A stretch of DNA of 38,089 nucleotides from NCBI RefSeq assembly GCF_029889805.1, contig NZ_JARANT010000017.1:1-38089 (forward strand), written 5' to 3'. The stretch comes from Halorubrum sp. Boch-26. GTDB taxonomy: Archaea; Halobacteriota; Halobacteria; Halobacteriales; Haloferacaceae. Made by a program: the position numbers and the translations under genes. Positions 15,266 to 22,572 of this stretch are shown one piece after another (position 1 is the stretch's first letter; every line of letters starts with the position of its first letter). The notes under the pieces are model-generated. The model saw nothing but the letters and a program-made list of their open reading frames with translations. It did no database searches and had not been told where the DNA came from.

Positions 15266-16096
15266 TCAGATGTCCGCGCCCTCGGCGAGCGCAGGGATCA
15301 GTCGGGCGGGGTTCTTCGCCAGCACGCGGCGCATCAGGTCCTCGGAGACGTCGAGCGTGAGCACCTCCATCACGCCGACGTTCGGGTGGACGTCGGGAGC
15401 GCCGGAGCCGAAGAGGACGCGATCGGGGTGCTCTAAGACGCCCCGTTCGAGCACCTCTCGGTAGCGCACGGCGGTGGTGTCGACGTAGAGTCGGTCGTAC
15501 TCGTCGAGCAGGTCGAGCGTTTCGTTCATCAGGTCGGCGTCGAGGGGGTATCCGCCGAAGCTCGCGAGGACGATCGGGAGGTCGTAATCGAGCAGCTCGC
15601 GCTCCACCGACTCGGGCGGGAACTCCCTGCCGGCGTGGACGATGAGGGGGAGGTCGGCCGACTCCAGCCGCTCCAGCACGTCCTCGTTCGGCAGCCCATC
15701 GGCGTGCGGGACGAGCGTGAACCCGTGGAAGCGGTCGTCGTAGGAGTACTGCTCGACGTCGTCCGGCCGGGCGTGGTGGTCGTCGCGCTCGGCGCGTAGG
15801 TTCCGCACCGCGGCGATCGGGCCGTCCCCCGAATCGCGCGGGCCGTTGAGTCGGGCGAACGCGACGAACGGGCGGTCGATCGAGAGCCGCGCGACCGCGT
15901 TGTTCGCCCGGAGGTAGCTCCGGCCGGGTGGTCGTCGGCCGGGGCTCGCGACCGCGCGCACGACGCCCGCTTGAAGCATCTCGCGCTCCAGCCGCTCGGG
16001 GGAGATATCCCGCCCGTGCGTGGCGACCGAAGACTCGTCGGGGTCGAGCGTCGCGCGGGTGTCGACGATCCGGAAGTCGTGTTCCAGCCCGAGCAT
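15266..16096 (-). CDS. Amidohydrolase-family metal-dependent hydrolase
   Basis: A 276-residue TIM-barrel-like protein of the amidohydrolase_2/TatD-like group. Recognisable segments are LPLIVHAGREFPPESVE (the His strand, about 150-166), the YDLPIVLASFGGYPLDAD strand, the LYVDTTA strand and RVLFGSGAPDVHPNVG (the C-terminal Asp strand), then VLAKNPARLI, a common ending. The N-terminal HxH metal motif is not obvious (VDTRATLD appears instead), so metal content and activity are uncertain. Substrate unknown. It lies 92 bp downstream of the YchF-like gene. Confidence 0.75.
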   Translation of the reverse strand: MLGLEHDFRIVDTRATLDPDESSVATHGRDISPERLEREMLQAGVVRAVASPGRRPPGRSYLRANNAVARLSIDRPFVAFARLNGPRDSGDGPIAAVRNLRAERDDHHARPDDVEQYSYDDRFHGFTLVPHADGLPNEDVLERLESADLPLIVHAGREFPPESVERELLDYDLPIVLASFGGYPLDADLMNETLDLLDEYDRLYVDTTAVRYREVLERGVLEHPDRVLFGSGAPDVHPNVGVMEVLTLDVSEDLMRRVLAKNPARLIPALAEGADI

Positions 16097-16188
16097 CTAC
16101 CGGCCCCTCTCGGGGGAACCGCATGTGCCTGTCGGTCTCACGCTCGCCGTCGAGCGGGCGTCGAGACCGGTTACGCTCTGGCCCGCGC

Positions 16189-17376
16189 TCACGGCCCGGC
16201 GGTCGAGACGATCTTCACCACGTCGCCCTCGGTCAGTTCGTGACCCTCGCCGATCCGGCGCGAGGAGCGCGCGTCGACCGCGTGGAGGTACCCCTCGCCG
16301 ATGTCGGTGTGGACCGCGTACGCCAGCTCCGGCGGCGTCGCTCCCGACGGGAGCAGAAAGGCGTCCGGGAGGACGTTCCCAGTGCCGTCGGTCCACTTCG
16401 ATGCGTCCTGCACCGGGTAGACGGTGATCCGATCGAGCAGGTCGTAGACGGCGGCGTTCAGCGCGGTCTGGACTCCGGTTCCGCCGTGTTCGCCCATCAC
16501 GCCGCGGATCGCGTCGAGACCCTTCCGCTGGCCGTCCGAGACCTCGCCGACGATCTCGAAGTCGTCGTCGCCGGGGTCGTAGTCGACGACGCCGGCCTCA
16601 GCCGCCCGGCGCAGGGCGAGCTCGCCGTCGGCCGTCGCCGGGATCACGGGCTTGTCCGTTCCCTCGCGAATTCGGTCGAGCGCGCCGTCGGGCGCGGCGT
16701 CGACCTTGTTGGCGACGACGACGATCGGCTTCGTGCGGCGCCGGATGGCCCGCGCGAGCGCCTCGCGGTCGTCGTCGCTCCACGCCTTCGGGTCGTCGGG
16801 ATACTCCAGCCCGCGGAGGACCGCCGTCACGTCGTACTCGGTCGCGCCGAACCCGGTTAGCAGGTCCGTGACCGACTCCTCCAAGTCGAAGTCGGGCGAG
16901 CGCGACTTGCGCTCGACGCCCTCCCAGTTACCCTCGACGATCCCCGCGAGCCACAGGTCCATCTCCTCCTCGACGAAGTCCACGTCGTCGAGCGGGTCGT
17001 GCGAGCCGACCTCGACCGGCTCGCCCTCGGCGTTCGTCGCCCCCGAGGCGTCGACGACGTTACAGACGACGTCCGCGTTCGTCAGCTCGTCAAGGAACTG
17101 GTTACCGAGGCCCTTCCCCTCGTGTGCGCCCGGCACGAGCCCGGCTACGTCGAGGAGCTCGACGGGGACGTACCGCTTCCCGCCGCGACAGTTCTCCGAC
17201 CCGCACCGCTCCTCGCGGTCGAGACAGGGGCACTCGGTGCGGACGTGCGTGACCCCTCGGTTCGCGTCGATCGTCGTGAACGGGTAGTTCGCGACGTCGA
17301 CGTCGGCCATCGTCGCGGCCGTGTAGAACGTGGACTTCCCGGCGTTCGGCTTCCCCGCCAACGCGACCGTGATCAT
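16189..17376 (-). CDS. YchF/Obg-family GTPase with TGS domain
   Basis: A 395-residue translation-factor-class P-loop NTPase. G1 is GKPNAGKS (8-15), G3 DVAGLVPGAHEGKGLG (76-91) and G4 VVVANKVD. The C-terminal TGS domain ends HELTEGDVVKI. Bacterial and eukaryotic YchF/Ola1 have NxxE at G4 and prefer ATP; here NKVD is kept, which suggests GTP. An insertion between G2 and G3 carries C49, C51, C58 and C63, a likely zinc site; I recall this for archaeal members. The role is probably ribosome-associated. ATG 17376 is supported by TTTTCG near 17398-17404. Confidence 0.9.
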   Translation of the reverse strand: MITVALAGKPNAGKSTFYTAATMADVDVANYPFTTIDANRGVTHVRTECPCLDREERCGSENCRGGKRYVPVELLDVAGLVPGAHEGKGLGNQFLDELTNADVVCNVVDASGATNAEGEPVEVGSHDPLDDVDFVEEEMDLWLAGIVEGNWEGVERKSRSPDFDLEESVTDLLTGFGATEYDVTAVLRGLEYPDDPKAWSDDDREALARAIRRRTKPIVVVANKVDAAPDGALDRIREGTDKPVIPATADGELALRRAAEAGVVDYDPGDDDFEIVGEVSDGQRKGLDAIRGVMGEHGGTGVQTALNAAVYDLLDRITVYPVQDASKWTDGTGNVLPDAFLLPSGATPPELAYAVHTDIGEGYLHAVDARSSRRIGEGHELTEGDVVKIVSTAGP

Positions 17377-17429
17377 AGTCGAGGATCGCGGCGGGACGAA
17401 AAGCGCCTTTCGGTCGCCGCTGGACTCCG

Positions 17430-18020
17430 CTACGGGAACTCGACGAGGGCGTCGTCGACGCCCCGAAGGCTCTCCGCGAGCCGCGAGTCGGATGGCACCG
17501 CTCCGAGGAACTCGGCGGAACCGAACTCGGCGCCGCCGTTGACCGAGACCATCCCCAAGTCCGCCGGGTCGCCGTCGAGTCCGATCAGGAACGCGACGGT
17601 CCGAACGGCGGGGACATCGTCGACGCGAGCCGCGACGTCGACGGAGCCGTACAGCGACCGGTGCGTGGCCACGTGGTGGACGCAGGTCGGCGTGGGCGCG
17701 AACAGCAGCAGGTAGCGCGCACCCGGCTCGGTGCGGCCCAGCTTCGGTCGGATCGCGTGGCGCTCGTCGGCGTGGAAGTACCGCTCCATGCGGCGGTACT
17801 GTCGCAGGACCTCGTTCGCGCCGGTCGCGCGGCGCACGGCGGCGTCGGCCTTCAGTTCGATCACGTGGTCGACGCGCTCGGGGGTCCGCAACCGGACGTA
17901 CGCGTCGACGACCCCGCGCCGCCCCTCCGCGTCGTACGGCTCTTCCAGCCGGATCTCCGGATCGTCGTGGACGGCCGCGTAGTGGTCGACGACGCGCGCC
18001 GCCAGCTCGTCCTCCCGCAT
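17430..18020 (-). CDS. PD-(D/E)XK nuclease-like protein of unknown function
   Basis: A 196-residue protein not matching a family I can name. Its N-terminal half has the arrangement of a PD-(D/E)XK nuclease core. VVDAYVRL gives D39, HVIELKAD gives E55-L-K57, and the following helix ANEVLRQYRRMERYF has Q74 and Y75, as in the helix after the active-site strand of many such nucleases. The rest (ARYLLLFAPTP, VRTVAFLIGLDG) alternates strands and helices. It could be a DNA repair/recombination nuclease or an inactive relative. ATG 18020 follows TTTATTCG at about 18046-18053. Convergent neighbours are absent; it is a single gene. Confidence 0.7.
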   Translation of the reverse strand: MREDELAARVVDHYAAVHDDPEIRLEEPYDAEGRRGVVDAYVRLRTPERVDHVIELKADAAVRRATGANEVLRQYRRMERYFHADERHAIRPKLGRTEPGARYLLLFAPTPTCVHHVATHRSLYGSVDVAARVDDVPAVRTVAFLIGLDGDPADLGMVSVNGGAEFGSAEFLGAVPSDSRLAESLRGVDDALVEFP

Positions 18021-18168
18021 ACGTTCGGTTCAGGGGGCCGCCGGCGAATAAATCCGCCGACGGCGCGGTCGCGAGCGATCGCCAGAGGGCCTACTTAACC
18101 CCTGCGGCCGTTCCGATGATTCGGTGTGTATCAAGAGGTTTGTAAGGCTCGAAGGCGTATCTGAACTG

Positions 18169-18702
18169 ATGTCTGAAAAGCTGAGTAGACGGCGGTACGT
18201 CGTCGGAACCGGATCCGCGCTCGCCCTCGGAACGATCGCCGGCTGTTCCGGCGGCGGAGGGGACGGGTCAGACGGTTCCGGTGGCTCGGATGGCTCTGAC
18301 GGCGGCTCGGACGGCGCGGGAGAAGCCCTCGACGACGTCCCGAGCGAAATCGACGAGTACCTCGCGGACGCCCGTATGTACGACGGCACTATCGCCGACT
18401 ACACCGGACAGGACGAGGTCACGGTTTCTGTCGGAGCTGGCGACGTCGGCTTCGCGTTCGATCCCGCGGCGATCCGGATCGACTCCAGTACGACCGTCGT
18501 CTGGGAGTGGACCGGCGAGGGCGGCGCCCACAACGTCGCCTCCGTAGAGGGGTCGGAGTCCGACTTCAACAGCGGCGACGCGGTCGGCGAAGAGGGAGAG
18601 ACCTTCGAACAGTCGTTCGACAACACCGGCATCCAGCTCTACCAGTGTACGCCCCACCAAGCGAACGGGATGCTCGGCGCCATCGAAGTCGTCGAGAGCT
18701 AA
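18169..18702 (+). CDS. Halocyanin (type 1 copper lipoprotein)
   Basis: A 177-residue exported blue copper protein. The N-terminus is a Tat lipoprotein signal: SRRRYVVGTG, a hydrophobic stretch, then IAGC with the lipid-bearing C26. A Gly/Ser/Asp linker of ~25 residues follows, and then a plastocyanin-like domain with all four copper ligands: H121 (GGAHNV), C160, H163 and M168 (YQCTPHQANGM). It should sit on the outer face of the membrane and carry single electrons, possibly to the cytochrome oxidase encoded 4-7 kb away; that link is inferred. ATG 18169 was chosen over upstream starts because TTTGTAAG at 18139-18146 is placed correctly. Confidence 0.93.
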   Translation: MSEKLSRRRYVVGTGSALALGTIAGCSGGGGDGSDGSGGSDGSDGGSDGAGEALDDVPSEIDEYLADARMYDGTIADYTGQDEVTVSVGAGDVGFAFDPAAIRIDSSTTVVWEWTGEGGAHNVASVEGSESDFNSGDAVGEEGETFEQSFDNTGIQLYQCTPHQANGMLGAIEVVES

Positions 18703-18790
18703 CGCCGGTCCGCGCTCTCCGCGGGTTTCGCTTTTCGGATGCGTCGGTGCCCATGCGGGTAGCGGAAGCGCCGAGAGACCGAGACTCCGT

Positions 18791-19309
18791 TCAGGGCAGG
18801 AACGACCACCGCACGTCGACGATGCGGTCGTGCTCGCTCGTCACGGTCGGCCGCGCGAGGTGGTCGTTCGCGTTGACGCCGGCGTTCGCCAGCCGGATCA
18901 GGGCGTCTTCCAGCGACCGATCGGAGCGCTCGACCGACGCGTCGCGCTCGTACGGGGCGTCGATCGGCTCTTCGGGCGCGTTCGCGATGTTTACCTCGCC
19001 CGCGAGATCGGCGCCGATGGCGCGCGGCGGCTGGTGAAACCGCCAGTCGCCGACCGCGAGGAACAGCCAGACGTCGCCGTCGATGGCGTGGTACTCCCCG
19101 GTAACGTGTGCGTCCTCGTGAGCGACGATCCGCGACAGAACCGCCGTTTTCGTTCGGTAGAGGGCGTCCTTGCGTGCGGAGCGGACGTTGCTCTCGGTGA
19201 CGTCGCCGCGGTCGTAGGCGGCGGTCGCCTCGTCGGCGAACTGCTTTGCGACCTTGTTGACGACGTACAGCGATTCGAGCAGGTCGTCGGTCGGTTCGAG
19301 CGGGTCCAC
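18791..19309 (-). CDS. Conserved hypothetical soluble protein
   Basis: A 172-residue protein I do not recognise. The N-terminal half is helical (ESLYVVNKVAKQFADEATAAY, ARKDALYRTKTAVLSRI) and the middle appears beta-rich (GEYHAIDGDVWLFLAVGDWRFH). Three His and a DAH motif are present but no known active site. The start is weakly supported: it would be GTG 19309, with no TATA box at the expected distance. It converges on the halocyanin gene and is divergent from the oxidase subunit IV gene. Confidence 0.65.
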   Translation of the reverse strand: MDPLEPTDDLLESLYVVNKVAKQFADEATAAYDRGDVTESNVRSARKDALYRTKTAVLSRIVAHEDAHVTGEYHAIDGDVWLFLAVGDWRFHQPPRAIGADLAGEVNIANAPEEPIDAPYERDASVERSDRSLEDALIRLANAGVNANDHLARPTVTSEHDRIVDVRWSFLP

Positions 19310-19475
19310 GTTGGTGCCTCGGGGTTGGAGTCGAGGACAGATCCGCGCGTCGAAGGCATAGGCGTTTCGGGGTCCCGCGGGCCGCGCTCGGGGACCTCAC
19401 GGACTGCGAACTCGCGCCGGAACGGGGGTCGGATGGTTAATTCTTTAAGCACACGGACGAAGGAGTGGGCAAGCA

Positions 19476-19751
19476 ATGTCGGACGATTCGCTCAAACTGT
19501 ACACAGCGATATACGTCGCGCTCCTGGTCGCCGCGACGCTGAACTTCGTTCTCTTCGAGGCCACGTTCCTCGACTTCACGTACGCCCAAGCGCTCGGCGG
19601 GACGCTGGTGATCGCGACGGTCAAGACGCTGCTCATCGTCGCCTACTTCCAGCACCTCCGGTGGGAGAACCGCTCGCTGACCTACGTGATGGCGCTCGCG
19701 CTCGCGCTCACCATGCTGTTGATGGCCGCGGCGACGTACTCCATCTCCTAA
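19476..19751 (+). CDS. Heme-copper oxidase subunit IV
   Basis: A 91-residue membrane protein with three transmembrane helices. The pattern KLYTAIYVALLVAATLNF, then VIATVKTLLIVAYFQHLRWE, then a last helix, is that of prokaryotic cytochrome c oxidase subunit IV (COX4_pro/CyoD). In this family the K-x(n)-F-F/M-H element in helix 2 is conserved. It stabilises the CuB site and assembly of the oxidase encoded downstream on the opposite strand. ATG 19476 follows TCTTTAAGC (19443-19451), a good TATA box for a leaderless message. Confidence 0.88.
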   Translation: MSDDSLKLYTAIYVALLVAATLNFVLFEATFLDFTYAQALGGTLVIATVKTLLIVAYFQHLRWENRSLTYVMALALALTMLLMAAATYSIS

Positions 19752-19869
19752 CGCCGCCGGCTCGCGGTTCTCTCCTCTTCCCCTCTTTCTCCCCGACATC
19801 CGATCGGTCGCCCCGGCAGTTCTGACACGTTCGGGCGTGTTTTTTGTACTCGTGTGCGAACGGTAGTGT

Positions 19870-20619
19870 ATGCAACTCCGTGACGCTACCGCAGCCGACG
19901 TCGACGCGATCCGAGAAGTCGCCCGCGAGTCGCTGCTCGCCTCCTACGGCCACGCGGTCGACGAGGCGCTGTTGGCCGAGGCGGTCGACGAGTGGTACGA
20001 CCCCGACGACCTCGTCGCGGACATCGACGACGAACGGACCGTGTGTCCGGTCGCCGTCGTCGACGACGACGTGGTCGGATTCGCCGAGAGCTACGTGGTC
20101 GGACGCCGCGAGCGGGTCGGCGAGATCGATTGGGTCCACGTCCACCCCGACCACCGCGAGTCCGGGATCGGTTCCGGCCTCCTCGAACGCGTCGAAGCGG
20201 AGCTTCGAGACGCGGACGTCGACCGTCTCGAGGCACGCGTTCTCGTCGCCAACGAGGCCGGCACCACGTTTTACGAGCGCGAGGGGTACGAGCTCGTCGG
20301 CGAGCGCTCCGTGGAGATCGGCGAGGAGACGTTCGACGAGCGAGAGTACCGCAAACAGGTCAGTCGACTGACCGGTATCTCCGAGGGCGTCGTCGAGACG
20401 GCCGCCGGAGACACCGTCTACGTCGCCTTCGACGAGAACGAGCGGGGTTCGCTCGGCCCCTTCTACGTCGCGTACGCCGACCCCGACCGTGAGCAGCGGT
20501 ACGGCTACTTCTGCGGAAACTGCGAGGGGACCGACATCGCCATCGACACGATGGACCGCATGGAGTGCGCCGACTGCGGGAACCGCCGGAAACCGTCGCG
20601 CTGGGACGCCGCCTACTGA
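19870..20619 (+). CDS. GNAT acetyltransferase fused to a zinc-ribbon domain (DUF5816-like)
   Basis: A 249-residue two-domain protein. Residues 1-~165 are a GNAT N-acetyltransferase with the acetyl-CoA loop VHPDHRESGIGSGLLERV and the ANEAGTTFYEREGYELVGE ending. Residues ~170-249 form a second domain with two Cys pairs (FCGNC and CADC) that should bind zinc. This C-terminal part looks like the haloarchaeal DUF5816 domain, from memory. The acetyl acceptor is unknown; a ribbon could direct the enzyme to a protein or nucleic-acid partner. ATG 19870 is preceded by TTTTTTGTAC at about 19839-19848. Confidence 0.87.
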   Translation: MQLRDATAADVDAIREVARESLLASYGHAVDEALLAEAVDEWYDPDDLVADIDDERTVCPVAVVDDDVVGFAESYVVGRRERVGEIDWVHVHPDHRESGIGSGLLERVEAELRDADVDRLEARVLVANEAGTTFYEREGYELVGERSVEIGEETFDEREYRKQVSRLTGISEGVVETAAGDTVYVAFDENERGSLGPFYVAYADPDREQRYGYFCGNCEGTDIAIDTMDRMECADCGNRRKPSRWDAAY

Positions 20620-20665
20620 ACTCCGCCCGGCGATCGACCGATCGGCCCGCGGCGACTCCGCCGAC

Positions 20666-21658
20666 CTACAGCGTCTCTTTCACGCCTAACACGCGCTCTT
20701 CGGCCTCGCGCCCGGGGTCCCACTCGCTCCCGTCGCGCTCGGCCTCCCGGTGTTCGGCGACGGTCCGCGCCATCGCCTCGTCGACGGGCGTCGACTCCCA
20801 GCCGAGACCGGCGAGCGCGCACGTGTCGAGCAGGTGCGGGTACTCGCGGTAGAGCGCGAAGTCGTCCGGTTCGAGCCCGCCGGCCGCGAGGGCGTCGGCG
20901 CTCGCGGGCACGACCTCGCAATCGGTGCCGGCGACCTCGGCGATCGTCGCCACCGTCTCCTCGAGGGTGAGCGCTCGTCGATCGCCGACGTTGTACGCCG
21001 CCCCGGGGTCGCCGCGCTCGGCGACGACCCGGAGCGCGCTCGCGACGTCCTCGACGTACGCCCGATGCCAGAGGTTCTGCCCGTCCCCGGGAACGACGAC
21101 GCGGTCGTACGAGAGCACCCGGTCGATCCAGTAGTCGAGTCGCTCCGTGTAGTCGTACGGACCGTAAACGATACACGGCCGGACCGCAGTCGCGTTGACT
21201 CCCTCCTCGGCGGCCTCGAACACGGTCCGGTCGCCCTCGGCCTTCCGGTTGCCGTACGTCTCCATGCTCTCGTCGGTCGCCTGTTCGGGCGTACACGGCT
21301 GCAGCGGCGTCTCGCCCTCTCGTTTGGGGATCTCCTCGTCGGCGTAGCTGGACCCCGAAGAGACGTACACGTACCCCTCCACGTCGGCGAACACGTCGAC
21401 CGCGGTCTCCACGTCGCCGGGGTGGTAGGCGACGCAGTCGATCACGATGTCGGGCTCCGCGGAGAGCTTCGCCGTTCGGAGGGCGCGCTCGTTCGTCCGG
21501 TCGCCCTCGACGTGCGTCACGCGGTCGTCGTCGGCGAACGGGTTCTCGCGGGTCCCGCGGTTTAACATCGCTACCTCGTACCCGTTCGCGAGCAGGTCGG
21601 AGACGGTGTGCCGGCCGATGAACCGCGTGCCGCCGATAACGAGCGCCGTGTCGGTCAT
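20666..21658 (-). CDS. NAD(P)-dependent epimerase/dehydratase (extended SDR)
   Basis: A 330-residue extended short-chain dehydrogenase/reductase. The Rossmann motif is GGTRFIG (residues 8-14 region), followed by SSGSSY and the catalytic YGNRK (YxxxK), with CIVYGPYDYTERLDYW and the C-terminal WESTPVDEAM segment. Such proteins act on nucleotide sugars or related metabolites; the substrate cannot be told. It resembles plant chloroplast-stem-loop-binding-like SDRs in its GGTRFIG start. ATG 21658 rather than an upstream in-frame start is supported by CTTTTGAG at 21682-21689. Confidence 0.88.
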   Translation of the reverse strand: MTDTALVIGGTRFIGRHTVSDLLANGYEVAMLNRGTRENPFADDDRVTHVEGDRTNERALRTAKLSAEPDIVIDCVAYHPGDVETAVDVFADVEGYVYVSSGSSYADEEIPKREGETPLQPCTPEQATDESMETYGNRKAEGDRTVFEAAEEGVNATAVRPCIVYGPYDYTERLDYWIDRVLSYDRVVVPGDGQNLWHRAYVEDVASALRVVAERGDPGAAYNVGDRRALTLEETVATIAEVAGTDCEVVPASADALAAGGLEPDDFALYREYPHLLDTCALAGLGWESTPVDEAMARTVAEHREAERDGSEWDPGREAEERVLGVKETL

Positions 21659-21743
21659 ACCGATCCTCGGGCCAGCGCCCTCAAAAGCGTGACCGAAGCG
21701 GACCGGGGCAGGCGAACCGGCGGGCGGATCGGACATCCACCCC

Positions 21744-21884
21744 TCAGTCGTCGGCGCGCGGCCCGTCGGCTCGCCACCGCCTGTAGAGTAGGTACGCGAT
21801 CCCGAGCCCGAGGACCCACGTTCCGACCCCGAACATCGCGTAGCCGATCCCGATGAGAAAGTCGCCGGTCGGGATACCGAGCAT
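21744..21884 (-). CDS. 46-residue single-pass membrane protein
   Basis: A short gene below usual length limits. The protein has one hydrophobic helix (FGVGTWVLGLGIAYLLY) preceded by MLGIPTGDFLIGIGYAM and followed by an Arg-rich then acidic tail (RRWRADGPRADD), so the C-terminus should be cytoplasmic. Support for its being real: codon usage like its neighbours, a strong TATA box TTTATCAG on the minus strand at 21907-21914 exactly 26 bp before the ATG, and a clean stop. Function unknown. Confidence 0.75.
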   Translation of the reverse strand: MLGIPTGDFLIGIGYAMFGVGTWVLGLGIAYLLYRRWRADGPRADD

Positions 21885-21963
21885 ACCGTTACTCAGCGTC
21901 TCGGCCTGATAAACGCTCCGAGCGAGGAGCAGTTACACGGTTCCGGGGTCCGTACCTCGCGCC

Positions 21964-22485
21964 ATGACAGACCGCAGTCGCCGTCGACCGTGGCTCGCCG
22001 TCCTGTTGGCGCTCGTCGTCTCCGGGCTCGGACACGCCTACCTCCGCCGCTGGGCGCGCGCGTTCGGCTGGTACGTCGCGGTGACCGCGACGCTCGTTCT
22101 CGTCGTTCCCGACGCGGCGGTGGACCGACTCGTCGCCGGCGACCCGCCGCCGGTCGCCGATATCGCCCCGGCCGTGCTCGTCGTCGCCGCCAGCGTGATC
22201 GACGCGTACGTCCTCGCGCTCCGCAACAACCGCGCGTACGAACGCGACCAGCGGCCGAACACGGGAGCGCTCTCGGGCCGAGCGAACTCGGAAACGGCGC
22301 CGGAGCGGGCGGATCCGGGAGCGTCAACGGAACAGACGGACACCGGGACGCTGACCGATCGGTCCGACCGGTCGACGGTCGACGACGGGGGCGACGCTGA
22401 GGCGGTGTCGTGTCCGCACTGCGGCCGCGCGACCGACCCGGCGTTCAACTTCTGTCAGTGGTGCGCCGAGCCGGTCGACGAGTGA
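21964..22485 (+). CDS. Membrane protein with C-terminal zinc ribbon
   Basis: A 173-residue protein. Two or three hydrophobic helices (about 11-25, 35-52, 68-86; the first two with the VSGLGHAYLRRWARAFGWY pattern seen in many haloarchaeal small membrane proteins) are followed by a low-complexity Ser/Thr/Asp/Glu linker. A zinc ribbon with two CxxC pairs (SCPHCGRATDPAFNFCQWC) then leads to a short tail. Proteins of this layout are annotated as zinc-ribbon membrane proteins (DUF7575-like); the role is unknown. Confidence 0.8.
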   Translation: MTDRSRRRPWLAVLLALVVSGLGHAYLRRWARAFGWYVAVTATLVLVVPDAAVDRLVAGDPPPVADIAPAVLVVAASVIDAYVLALRNNRAYERDQRPNTGALSGRANSETAPERADPGASTEQTDTGTLTDRSDRSTVDDGGDAEAVSCPHCGRATDPAFNFCQWCAEPVDE

Positions 22486-22572
22486 AGTCGGCACGAGCGA
22501 CGCGCGGGCTACCCTGACGCGGCCGACCGAAAAAGAATCCGACAAAAACGGAACGCGACGGCGAACGCCGCC

